A DNA stretch of 64,000 nucleotides from the NCBI RefSeq assembly GCF_000956465.1, contig NZ_JYJA01000040.1, forward strand, positions 273,773-337,772, in the 5' to 3' direction. This DNA is from Microbacterium trichothecenolyticum (lineage in GTDB: Bacteria > Actinomycetota > Actinomycetes > Actinomycetales > Microbacteriaceae). This document shows, one piece after another, positions 47,119 through 55,193 of this stretch (position 1 is its first letter; every line of letters begins with the position of its first letter). Made by a program: the position numbers and the translations under genes. The notes under the pieces are model-generated. The model was not told where the DNA came from. It saw nothing but the letters and a program-made list of their open reading frames with translations, and ran no database searches.

Positions 47119-49640
47119 GGCAGCGACCTCTCGTCGGCGGGGATCGCGTCCGCGACCGGCAGCGCGATGACCATCGTCAGGCCTCCTCCAGGGGTGTCCT
47201 CGGGGGCGAGCGTACCGCCCATGCCCTCGGTGAACCCCTTCGACAGGGCGAGTCCGAGCCCGAGTCCGGCGGTGTTGTCGGTGTCGCCGAGCCGCTGGAA
47301 CGGCACGAACATGTCGTCGCGGCGCTCCGGCGACACCCCTGTGCCGTGGTCCACCACCCGGATCTCGGCGGTGCGCCCGAGCCGGCTCGTCGCGACGCGC
47401 ACGTGCGATCCGGCCGGGCTGTGGCGCGCGGCGTTCGCGAGCACGTTGACCAGCACCCGCTGCAGCAGCACCGGGTCGGCTTCGACGTGCGGCAGGTCGG
47501 GGTCGAGCGCGAGCTCGAACCGGTCGGGGCCGGCGCCGAGCTCGTCGAGCGCGGCCAGCACGACACCGGCGGTGTCGATGGACTGCAGCGACACCGCGAG
47601 CACGCCCGCCTGCACGCGGCTGACGTCGAGCAGGTCGGTGACGAGCGCCGACAGGGTCGCCAGCGACTCGTCGGCCGTCGCGAGGAGCTCCGCCCGGTCC
47701 TCGCGCGACAGGTGAGGGCCCGCGGCGCGGAGCCCGCCGACGGCCGCGACCGCGGCGGCGAGCGGGCGGCGCAGGTCGTGGCTCACGGCCGACAGCAGCG
47801 CGCTGCGCACCTGGTCCGTCTCGGCGAGAGCTCCGGCCTGCCGTGCCGTCGCGGTGAGGTCGGTGTGCTCGAGGGCCGCCGAGAGCTGGGCGGCGACGGC
47901 GTCGATGAGCCGGCGCTCGGACGCGTCGAGCACGTGGCCGTGCAGCTCGAGCATCGCGGGCGGACCCCCGTTTCGGCGCGCGACCGTCACGGCCTCGTAC
48001 CGGCCGTCGCGCACGGGCTCGCCGTCGGTCGCGACGACGGAGCCGTCGGCATCGACCAGCCGCACGCCGGCCAGCCCGAGCGATTCTCGCGTGCGGCTGA
48101 TCAGTGCGGGCACCGCGGACTCCCCGCGCAGAACGCTGCCCGCGACGTTCGCGAGGAGCTCGGCCTCGGCCTCGGCGCGCCGGGCGGATCGCGCGGCGCG
48201 CGCGGCGCGATCGACGATGAAGCTGACCAGCACGGCGATCACGACGTAGAGGATGAGCGCCCATACGTTCCGCGGATCGGCGACCGACACCGTGTAGTAG
48301 GGCGCCACGAAGAAGTAGTTCAGGGTGAAGCCCGACATCACCGCGGCGAAGACCGCGGGCCAGATGCCGCCGACGAGCGAGACCAGGACCACGAGCAGCT
48401 GGTACGCGAGCACGTCGCTCGTGATCGTGTCCTCACTGCGCAGCGACACCAGCAGCCACGTGAGCAGCGGCCCGCCGATCAGCGCCAGCGCGAAACCGAG
48501 CAGGCGGCGGCGGACGCTCAGGGCACCGCCGGTCACGCGCGGCAGGGGGAACCGGTCGCCCGCCGCATCGTGCGTCACGATGTGCACGTCGATGTCGCCC
48601 GACTCGCGGATCACCGTCGCTCCGATGCCGGGGCCGGTGACGAGCGTCGCGAGGCGACCACGCCGGCTCACGCCGATCACGAGCTGCGTCGCATTCACCG
48701 AGCGGGCGAACTCGACCAGGGCGCGCGGGATGTCGTCGCCGACGACCTGGTGGTAGGTGCCGCCGAGCGACTCGACGAGCGCCCGCTGCGCGGCGAGGGC
48801 GCCGGGGTCGCCCGAGCGCAGGCCGTCCTGACTCGACACGTGCACCGCGAGCAGCTCGCCCCCTGCGGAGCGGGCCGCGATCCGCGCGCCGCGGCGCAGC
48901 AGCGTCTCGCCCTCGGAGCCGCCGGTGAGGGCGATGACCACGCGTTCGCGCGCCTGCCACGCACCCTCGATGCCGTGCTCTGCGCGGTAGGACTTGAGGG
49001 CGCTGTCGACCTCGTCGGCCAGCCACAGCAGCGCGAGTTCGCGCAGTGCCGTGAGGTTGCCGAGCCGGAAGTAGTTCGACAGCGCCGCGTCGATCCGCTC
49101 GGCAGGGTAGACGAGTCCCGCCGAAAGACGATCCCGCAGCGACTGGGGCGACAGATCGACGACCTCGACCTGGTCGGCGGCTCGCACCACGGCATCGGGA
49201 ACCGTCTCGCGCTGAGCGACGCCGGTGATCTGCTCGACGACCCCGCCGAGCGACTCGATGTGCTGCACGTTGACGGTCGTGATCACGTCGATGCCCGCGT
49301 CGAGGAGGTCGGCGACGTCCTGCCACCGCTTGGGATGCCGAAGGCCCGGCGCATTGGTGTGCGCGAGTTCATCGACGAGGGCGATCTCGGGGCTGCGCTC
49401 GAGGACTCCCTCGAGGTCCATGTCGCTGAGTTCGACGCCGCGGTGCGACACGAGCGTGCGGGGCACGAGGGGCAGTCCGTCCATGAGCGCGGCGGTGGCG
49501 GCGCGCCCGTGCGTCTCGACGACCGCGATCACGACATCGCGCCCGTCCTCGGCGAGGCGGCGGCCCTCCTCGAGCATCTCGTACGTCTTGCCGACGCCGG
49601 GCGCCGCGCCGAGCAGCACCCGCAGCTTGCCGCGCTTCAC
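47115..49640 (-). CDS. kdpD: Sensor histidine kinase KdpD
   Basis: An 841-residue potassium and osmotic sensor, near the usual 840-900. It has the N-terminal KdpD domain with Walker A GAAPGVGKT (residues 11-19), a universal-stress domain (about 230-355), four close-set membrane helices (about 385-490; DUF4118), a GAF-like region, a dimerisation helix with the phospho-accepting His621 (SHDLRRPL) and an ATPase domain (NVLANAARHSP, DHGTGV, GLGLGLALSKG). GTG start with TAGGGT six bases upstream, so kdpDE can be transcribed separately from kdpFABC. Confidence 0.95.
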   Translation of the reverse strand: MKRGKLRVLLGAAPGVGKTYEMLEEGRRLAEDGRDVVIAVVETHGRAATAALMDGLPLVPRTLVSHRGVELSDMDLEGVLERSPEIALVDELAHTNAPGLRHPKRWQDVADLLDAGIDVITTVNVQHIESLGGVVEQITGVAQRETVPDAVVRAADQVEVVDLSPQSLRDRLSAGLVYPAERIDAALSNYFRLGNLTALRELALLWLADEVDSALKSYRAEHGIEGAWQARERVVIALTGGSEGETLLRRGARIAARSAGGELLAVHVSSQDGLRSGDPGALAAQRALVESLGGTYHQVVGDDIPRALVEFARSVNATQLVIGVSRRGRLATLVTGPGIGATVIRESGDIDVHIVTHDAAGDRFPLPRVTGGALSVRRRLLGFALALIGGPLLTWLLVSLRSEDTITSDVLAYQLLVVLVSLVGGIWPAVFAAVMSGFTLNYFFVAPYYTVSVADPRNVWALILYVVIAVLVSFIVDRAARAARSARRAEAEAELLANVAGSVLRGESAVPALISRTRESLGLAGVRLVDADGSVVATDGEPVRDGRYEAVTVARRNGGPPAMLELHGHVLDASERRLIDAVAAQLSAALEHTDLTATARQAGALAETDQVRSALLSAVSHDLRRPLAAAVAAVGGLRAAGPHLSREDRAELLATADESLATLSALVTDLLDVSRVQAGVLAVSLQSIDTAGVVLAALDELGAGPDRFELALDPDLPHVEADPVLLQRVLVNVLANAARHSPAGSHVRVATSRLGRTAEIRVVDHGTGVSPERRDDMFVPFQRLGDTDNTAGLGLGLALSKGFTEGMGGTLAPEDTPGGGLTMVIALPVADAIPADERSLP

Positions 49641-49646
49641 GTGCTC

Positions 49647-49652
49647 ACCCTA
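49647..49652 (-). promoter_or_regulatory. -10 box TAGGGT, leaderless promoter of kdpDE
   Basis: On the minus strand TAGGGT is followed by exactly six bases and the GTG of kdpD. A 61-bp palindrome lies just before it. Confidence 0.6.
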
Positions 49653-49675
49653 TTTCTTCCTGGCTGCCCTTGGTT

Positions 49676-49736
49676 TGGGGCGGATCCTGTCCGTTGGGGC
49701 GCGACTTCTCCGCCCCGACGGACACATCGCGCCCCA
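49676..49736. repeat. 61-bp two-tier palindromic element, copy 2 (between kdpC and kdpD)
   Basis: Same architecture as 40292-40352: 7-bp outer arms, 7-base spacers, 12-bp inner arms (TCCGTTGGGGCG/CGCCCCGACGGA, one mispair) and a 9-base loop. It starts 40 bases after the kdpC stop and ends the kdpFABC unit before the kdpD promoter. Confidence 0.85.
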
Positions 49737-49776
49737 GACGCGGGAGGGGGAACGGATGCTGCAGCTCCGGGCACGG

Positions 49777-50388
49777 TCACGAACCCAGCGCGTCGAGGGC
49801 GAGGTTGAGCTCGACGACGTTCACCCGCGGCTCGCCGAGGTACCCGAGGTCGCGCTGCTGGATGTGCGCCTCGACCACGCTGCGCACCTCGGACTCCGAG
49901 AGCCCGCGGGCCGCCGCGACCCGGGGGACCTGGAGCAGCGCGTACGCGGGGCTGATGTCGGGGTCCAGGCCCGAGCCCGACGCGGTCACCGCGTCGGCGG
50001 GCACCTGCGACGGATGCACGCCCTCGAGCTCGGCGATCGCGGCCTTGCGCTGTTGGATGACCGAGACCAGCTCGGGGTTCTCCGGGCCGAGGTTGGAACC
50101 GCTCGATGCACCGCCGTCGTACCCGTCGCCGGCAGCGGAGGGACGCGACTGGAAGTACCGCGCGAGTGCGGCGCCCGAGGCATCCGCGAAGGACTGTCCG
50201 ATGAGGGAGGACCCCACGGTGTCGCCCGTGGCGTTCTTCACGAGCGAGCCGTTCGCCTGCCATGGCAGGGCGAGCTGGCCGATGCCGGTCACGAGCAGGG
50301 TGTAGCCGACGCCCAGGACGAGGGTGAACACGAGCATCGCGCGGACGGCGACGCCGGTCGTGCGGAGGGTGGTGCGAGTGCTGGACAT
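49777..50388 (-). CDS. kdpC: Potassium-transporting ATPase subunit KdpC
   Basis: A 203-residue subunit with one N-terminal helix (MLVFTLVLGVGYTLLVTGIGQLAL) and an outer-face domain. Family motifs are GSLIGQSF-like SSLIGQSFADA, YFQSRPSAA, ASGSGLDPDISPAYALLQVPRVA and a C-terminal VNVVELNLALD. It stabilises the KdpA-KdpB complex. It follows kdpB by 17 bp. Confidence 0.95.
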   Translation of the reverse strand: MSSTRTTLRTTGVAVRAMLVFTLVLGVGYTLLVTGIGQLALPWQANGSLVKNATGDTVGSSLIGQSFADASGAALARYFQSRPSAAGDGYDGGASSGSNLGPENPELVSVIQQRKAAIAELEGVHPSQVPADAVTASGSGLDPDISPAYALLQVPRVAAARGLSESEVRSVVEAHIQQRDLGYLGEPRVNVVELNLALDALGS

Positions 50389-50405
50389 GGTTCTCCTTGC
50401 CGGAC

Positions 50406-52607
50406 TCAGAAGCCCGGGATGAGGCTCACGACGAGGTCGATGAGCTTGATGCCGACGAAGGGGGCGATCACGCCGCCCAGCCCGTAGACGAGCAGGTTGC
50501 GGCTGAGGATCTGTGACGCGCTCGCGGGGCGGTACTTCACTCCGCGCAGCGCCAGGGGGATGAGGATCACGATGATGATCGCGTTGAAGATGATCGCGCT
50601 CGTCACCGCCGACGCGGGCGACGACAGGTGCATGACGTTGAGCGCCGCGAGGCCGGGAAAGACCCCCATGAACATCGCGGGGATGATCGCGAAGTACTTC
50701 GCGATGTCGTTGGCCAGCGAGAAGGTGGTCAGCGCGCCGCGCGTGATGAGCAGCTGCTTGCCGATGCGGACGATGTCGATGAGCTTCGTCGGGTCGGAAT
50801 CGAGGTCGACCATGTTGCCGGCCTCCTTAGCGGCCGACGTTCCGGTGTTCATCGCGACGCCGACGTCGGCCTGCGCGAGCGCGGGTGCGTCGTTGGTGCC
50901 GTCGCCGGTCATCGCGACGAGGTTGCCGCCCTGCTGCTCCTTGCGGATCAGCGCGAGCTTGTCCTCGGGGGTCGCTTCGGCGAGGTAGTCGTCGACGCCC
51001 GCCTCCTTCGCGATGGCGGCCGCCGTCAGCGGGTTGTCGCCCGTGATCATGACCGTGCGGATGCCCATCGACCGCAGCTCGTCGAACCGCTCGCGCAGGC
51101 CGTCCTTGACGATGTCCTTGAGGTGGATGACCCCGAGCACCCGGCCCTCGCCGGCCGCGTCGCGAGTGGCGACGACGAGCGGCGTGCCGCCCGACTGCGC
51201 GATGGCATCCGTCTCGCTCGTCAGCTGGGCGCGCGCAGCGGTCGGGACGTCGGATGCGGATGCTGCGAGCCACGCGATCACGGCAGACCCGGCGCCCTTG
51301 CGCACCTGCGTGCCGTCCGCGAGGTCGAGGCCGCTCATGCGGGTCTGGGCGGTGAAGGGGACGACGGTGGAGCCGGCAGGCTCGCTGACGCGGATGCCGC
51401 GCACCGCGGCGAGCTCGACCACTGAGACGCCCTCGGGGGTGGGATCCGCAAGCGACGAGAGCGCGGCCGCCTGTGCCAGCTCGTCCTCGCGGACGCCCGG
51501 CATCGCGACGAAGTCCGAGGCGCGGCGGTTGCCGTACGTGATCGTGCCCGTCTTGTCGAGGAGCAGCGTCGTGACGTCGCCCGCGGCCTCGACGGCGCGG
51601 CCCGACATAGCGAGCACATTGCGCTGCACGAGGCGGTCCATGCCGGCGATCCCGATCGCCGAGAGCAGAGCCCCGATGGTGGTCGGGATGAGGCAGACCA
51701 GCAGAGCGATCAGCACCGGGATGCTCACGGGCGACGCGGCGTACGACGCGATCGGGTTGAGCGTCAGCACGACGATCACGAAGACGATCGACAGGCTCGC
51801 GAGCAGGATGTTCAGCGCGATCTCGTTGGGCGTCTTCTGGCGCGCGGCGCCCTCGACGAGCGCGATCATGCGATCGACGAACGTCTCGCCGGGCTTCGAC
51901 GTGATGCGCACGACGATGCGGTCCGACAGCACGCGGGTGCCGCCGGTGACGGCTGAGCGGTCTCCGCCCGACTCGCGCACGACCGGCGCGGACTCGCCCG
52001 TGATCGCCGACTCGTCGACGGTCGCGATGCCCGCGACGATGTCGCCGTCGCCGGGGATCAGCTCGCCGGCCGACACGATGACGACGTCACCGAGCGCCAG
52101 GTCGGACGAGGGGACCTCGATCGCGTCGGAGCGCTCGGCCGCGGGATCCGTGTTCCCGTCGTACGCGGTGACGCGACGCGCCGTGGTCGACGTCCGCGTC
52201 TTGCGCAGCGACGCGGCCTGAGCCTTGCCGCGGCCTTCCGCCACCGACTCCGCGAGGTTCGCGAAGAGCACGGTGAGCCACAGCCACACGGCGATGCTCC
52301 ATGTGAAGCCGAAGGGCACCGGCGTGCCGCCGGACTGCTCGGGGCCGCCGAGGAATGGCTCGGCGATCGCGATCGCCGTGGTGAGGGCGGCGCCCACCCA
52401 CACCAGGAACATGACGGGGTTGCGCCACAGCGCGGCCGGGTTCAGCTTGCGCACGGCCCCGGGCACGGCCGCCCACAGCTGGGCGGCGCTGAACGCGCGG
52501 GAAGAGGGCTTGGGCGACTTGGGAGCGACCGTGCCCGCGACGGGGCGTGAGGTCGGCTCGACCTCCCCGGTCGAGCGAGCGGAGCGAGACGAAACGTCGG
52601 TGGACAT
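50406..52607 (-). CDS. kdpB: Potassium-transporting P-type ATPase KdpB, N-terminus encoded by a dispersed repeat
   Basis: A 733-residue catalytic subunit. The phosphorylation loop is DKTGT (LLLDKTGTITYGNR), with TGES in AITGESAPVV and GDGTNDAPALAQADVG near the C-terminal third. About 50 residues longer than the 682-residue Escherichia coli KdpB, all at the N-terminus. Residues about 5-13 of this extension come from a GTTTCG-type dispersed repeat (52569-52595), so it is probably an acquired, disordered leader. One base separates kdpB from kdpA. Confidence 0.95.
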   Translation of the reverse strand: MSTDVSSRSARSTGEVEPTSRPVAGTVAPKSPKPSSRAFSAAQLWAAVPGAVRKLNPAALWRNPVMFLVWVGAALTTAIAIAEPFLGGPEQSGGTPVPFGFTWSIAVWLWLTVLFANLAESVAEGRGKAQAASLRKTRTSTTARRVTAYDGNTDPAAERSDAIEVPSSDLALGDVVIVSAGELIPGDGDIVAGIATVDESAITGESAPVVRESGGDRSAVTGGTRVLSDRIVVRITSKPGETFVDRMIALVEGAARQKTPNEIALNILLASLSIVFVIVVLTLNPIASYAASPVSIPVLIALLVCLIPTTIGALLSAIGIAGMDRLVQRNVLAMSGRAVEAAGDVTTLLLDKTGTITYGNRRASDFVAMPGVREDELAQAAALSSLADPTPEGVSVVELAAVRGIRVSEPAGSTVVPFTAQTRMSGLDLADGTQVRKGAGSAVIAWLAASASDVPTAARAQLTSETDAIAQSGGTPLVVATRDAAGEGRVLGVIHLKDIVKDGLRERFDELRSMGIRTVMITGDNPLTAAAIAKEAGVDDYLAEATPEDKLALIRKEQQGGNLVAMTGDGTNDAPALAQADVGVAMNTGTSAAKEAGNMVDLDSDPTKLIDIVRIGKQLLITRGALTTFSLANDIAKYFAIIPAMFMGVFPGLAALNVMHLSSPASAVTSAIIFNAIIIVILIPLALRGVKYRPASASQILSRNLLVYGLGGVIAPFVGIKLIDLVVSLIPGF
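52569..52595 (-). repeat. Short dispersed repeat GTTTCG-type, copy 2 (start of kdpB)
   Basis: Minus-strand GTTTCGTCTCGCTCCGCTCG matches 24471-24500 closely. It lies inside the kdpB reading frame directly after the start codon region. Confidence 0.55.
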
Positions 52608-52608
52608 G

Positions 52609-54291
52609 TCAGACGAGCCCTTCCGCCAGGGGACCCAGCGTGAGAACGGGGAAGTACGTGAGTGCGGTGATGACGACCGCGACGACGGCGAGGAGGCCGA
52701 CGAACTGCGGGCGGTGCGTGGGCAGGGTGCCGGCCGTCGAGGGCACCGGCGCCTGGGCGGCGAGCGAGCCGGCCAGGGCGAGCACCAGCACGATGGGCAG
52801 GAACCGGCCGAGCAGCATCGCGACGCCCAGCGCCGTGTTGAGCCACGGCGTGTTCGCGGTGAGCCCCGCGAACGCCGAGCCGTTGTTGTTCGCCGCCGAG
52901 GTGAACGCGTAGAGCACCTCGCCGAGACCGTGGACGCCGGGGTTCCAGATCGAGGTCGACTCCATGTCGGCGCGGATCGCCGGGATGCCGAAGCTCAGCG
53001 CCGTGCCCGCGAGCACGAGCGCGGGGGTCACGAGGATGTACAGGCTCGCGAGCTTGATCTGGGTGGGCCCGATCTTCTTGCCGAGGTACTCGGGCGTGCG
53101 GCCGACGAGCAGCCCGCCGACGAACACCGCGATGACGGCGAGCACGAGCATGCCGTAGAGGCCCGACCCGACGCCGCCCGGGGCGACCTCGCCGAGCATC
53201 ATGTTGCTCATCGGGATCATGCCGCCGAGTGCGGTGTACGAGTCGTGCATCGAGTTCACGGCGCCGGTCGAGGTGAGGGTGGTCGCACCGGTGAAGAGCG
53301 TCGAGCCCCAGATGCCGTACCGCACCTCCTTGCCCTCCATCGCGGCGCCGGCGAGATGCGGCGCGGTGCCGAGGGCCAGCGACTCCAGCCACGTCACCGC
53401 CGCGATCGACACGATGGCGATCGTGCTCATGACGGCGAGGATCGCGTAGCCCTGGCGGTCGTCGTGCACCATGCGGCCGAACGCCCGCGGGAGCGCCACC
53501 GGGATGGCGAGGATCAGCAGGATCTCGAGCACGTTCGACCACGGCGTCGGGTTCTCGAACGGGTGCGCGGAGTTGGCGTTGAAGAAGCCGCCGCCGTTCG
53601 TGCCGAGGAGCTTGATGGCCTCCTGCGAGGCGACCGGCCCGCCCGGGATCGACTGTGTGCCGCCCGCGACCGTGCCGACGTCGACGAACCCGTTGACGTT
53701 CTGCACCACGCCCGCGATCACGAGCGCGATTGCCGACACGACGGCGAGCGGCAGCAGCAGGCGCGTGACACCGCGGGTGAGGTCGACCCAGAAGTTGCCG
53801 ATCGTCGCGGACCCGCGCCGCGCGAAACCGCGCACGAGCGTGACGGCGACGGCGATTCCCACGGCCGCAGACACGAAGTTCTGCACCGCCAGCCCGGCCA
53901 GCTGCACGGTGTAGCCCATGGTCAGCTCGGGGGAGTACGACTGCCAGTTCGTGTTGGTCACGAACGACACCGCGGTGTTGAACGCGAGGCCCTCCGGTAC
54001 GGCGGGCAGGCCCAGCGAATAGGGCAGCACGGCCTGGAAGCGCTGCAGCGCGTAGACGAGGAGCACGCCGACGGCGGAGAAGGCGAGCACGCCGCGCAGG
54101 TACGCCTGCCACGTCTGCTCCGACCGAGGGTCGACCCCGACGAGGCGGTACATGCCGCGCTCGACGCGCCAGTCCTTGCTGGCGGTGTAGACGCGGGCGA
54201 TCCAGTCGCCGAGCGGTCGGTAGAGGAGCGCGAGGATCAGGACGACCGTCGCGATCTGGAGGACGCCGGTCCACACGGTGGCCGCGTCCAT
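52609..54291 (-). CDS. kdpA: Potassium-transporting ATPase channel-like subunit KdpA
   Basis: A 560-residue membrane subunit with the four pore-loop repeats that form the K+ filter: TNTNWQSY, TNGGGFFNANSAHPFENP, TSTGAVNSMHDS and TSAANNNGSAF. Length equals the family norm (about 557). Its ATG shares a base with the kdpF stop (TGATG), coupling translation in the kdpFABC operon. Confidence 0.97.
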   Translation of the reverse strand: MDAATVWTGVLQIATVVLILALLYRPLGDWIARVYTASKDWRVERGMYRLVGVDPRSEQTWQAYLRGVLAFSAVGVLLVYALQRFQAVLPYSLGLPAVPEGLAFNTAVSFVTNTNWQSYSPELTMGYTVQLAGLAVQNFVSAAVGIAVAVTLVRGFARRGSATIGNFWVDLTRGVTRLLLPLAVVSAIALVIAGVVQNVNGFVDVGTVAGGTQSIPGGPVASQEAIKLLGTNGGGFFNANSAHPFENPTPWSNVLEILLILAIPVALPRAFGRMVHDDRQGYAILAVMSTIAIVSIAAVTWLESLALGTAPHLAGAAMEGKEVRYGIWGSTLFTGATTLTSTGAVNSMHDSYTALGGMIPMSNMMLGEVAPGGVGSGLYGMLVLAVIAVFVGGLLVGRTPEYLGKKIGPTQIKLASLYILVTPALVLAGTALSFGIPAIRADMESTSIWNPGVHGLGEVLYAFTSAANNNGSAFAGLTANTPWLNTALGVAMLLGRFLPIVLVLALAGSLAAQAPVPSTAGTLPTHRPQFVGLLAVVAVVITALTYFPVLTLGPLAEGLV

Positions 54292-54380
54292 CAGAACTTC
54301 TCCGGCTTCACGAGGGCGACGACGAGGTAGACGATTGCGGCGAGGCCGAGGGCCGCGCCGACGAGCGAGAAGACGATCAT
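54291..54380 (-). CDS. kdpF: Small subunit KdpF
   Basis: A 29-residue single-helix peptide (MIVFSLVGAALGLAAIVYLV, ending VKPEKF), typical of KdpF, which stabilises the Kdp complex. The reading frame is exact: its ATG overlaps the stop of a small upstream ORF (ATGA) and its stop overlaps the kdpA start. Confidence 0.9.
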   Translation of the reverse strand: MIVFSLVGAALGLAAIVYLVVALVKPEKF

Positions 54381-54517
54381 CCCCACGCCTCCCCGCTCGT
54401 CGCTTCGCGCCGGGCGGAGCCTCGGGCGCGTGGGCCGAGCTTCTCCACCGCCTTGGCGACGAGTCCGACGAGCGCGAACAGCGCCAGCGTCAGTGCGAGG
54501 TAGATGACATCGAGCAC
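54377..54517 (-). CDS. Small membrane ORF upstream of kdpF
   Basis: A 46-residue frame starting at GTG 54517 (LDVIYLALTLALFALVGLVAKAVEKL, then a basic tail). One transmembrane helix is followed by a tail encoded by a diverged copy of the 69-bp palindromic repeat. GGGAG precedes the GTG. The stop overlaps the kdpF ATG, so it is probably translated as the first cistron of the kdp operon. Such short single-helix ORFs precede kdpF in several actinobacteria as I recall; role unknown, perhaps a Kdp accessory peptide. Confidence 0.65.
   Translation of the reverse strand: MLDVIYLALTLALFALVGLVAKAVEKLGPRARGSARREATSGEAWG
54378..54443 (-). repeat. Diverged relative of the 69-bp palindromic repeat
   Basis: Read on the minus strand it matches the first 30 bases of the 69-bp element with few changes (GCTCGGCCCACGCGCCCGAG) and its last 14 (GGCGTGGGGA), with a divergent middle. 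It codes for the tail of the small ORF and ends on the kdpF ATG. Confidence 0.55.
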
Positions 54518-54663
54518 AGGGTCTCCCGGTGGGTGCAGTTGCAGCGGTGCTCCGCGGTGCGGCGGGCCGGATTCGATGCAACTCCCGGGCGGATGCCGTG
54601 GCGGTCGTCCTCACGGAATCCGAACGTCGTTCGAGGCGACACTCACGGGTCCCTGACGCGGCG

Positions 54664-54692
54664 TTGACATGACACCACGGTGATGTCACTCT
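54664..54692 (+). promoter_or_regulatory. Promoter TTGACA-17-CACTCT of the ribbon-helix-helix gene
   Basis: A consensus -35 box (54664-54669), 17-base spacer and CACTCT -10-like box (54687-54692), then six bases and the ATG at 54699, giving a leaderless transcript. Confidence 0.65.
54670..54688. promoter_or_regulatory. Operator-like palindrome in the promoter spacer
   Basis: TGACACCAC-G-GTGATGTCA has arms pairing at 8 of 9 positions and fills the space between the -35 and -10 boxes. It is the natural binding site for the ribbon-helix-helix protein encoded next. Confidence 0.6.
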
Positions 54693-54698
54693 GACGTC

Positions 54699-55193
54699 AT
54701 GCAGATCAGCACGCACGTCGACGAGCTCCAGCGTCAGCTTGCCGCGGCAGCCGGCCCCGACGCCTCGGAGGTCGCGGCGCGCCTCGCGGCAGCGCTCGAG
54801 CCCGCGGTGCGGCTCGCGATCCTCGAGGCGCTGTCCGAGGCGGCGGGCGAGATCACGCGCGAGCTCGCGCCGGGGTCCGTCGACCTGCGCCTGCGCGGGC
54901 GAGAAGTCGACTTCGTCGTCGCACGGCCTCAGCCCGAGCCCACGACAGAGGCAGCCGCCGGCTCGAGCGGTCCCGTCCTGTTCGCGGCCGCGGCATCCGA
55001 TGATCCCGATGACGCCACCGCGCGCACCACCCTGCGCCTGCCCGACTCGCTGAAGGCACGCGCAGAGGCGGCTGCGACCGCCGAGGGGCTCTCGCTCAAC
55101 ACGTGGCTGGTGCGGGCCGTCGCGGCGGCCGTCGAGCCTGCACCCCCGGCGGCTCGCGGTTCGAGCTCGGCCTACACCGGCTGGGTGCGCTGA
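54699..55193 (+). CDS. Ribbon-helix-helix (Arc/HicB-like) DNA-binding protein
   Basis: A 164-residue protein. The C-terminal part (about residues 107-145) is a ribbon-helix-helix: TTLRLPDSLKARAEAAATAEGLSLNTWLVRAVAAAV, with the beta-strand TTLRLP and two helices. The N-terminal 75 residues are helical with a strand VDLRLRGREVDFVVAR. Some databases label such proteins HicB-family antitoxin, but no HicA toxin is adjacent; the partner here is a DUF4097 gene overlapping by TGATG. It probably represses its own promoter through the palindrome at 54670-54688. Confidence 0.82.
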   Translation: MQISTHVDELQRQLAAAAGPDASEVAARLAAALEPAVRLAILEALSEAAGEITRELAPGSVDLRLRGREVDFVVARPQPEPTTEAAAGSSGPVLFAAAASDDPDDATARTTLRLPDSLKARAEAAATAEGLSLNTWLVRAVAAAVEPAPPAARGSSSAYTGWVR

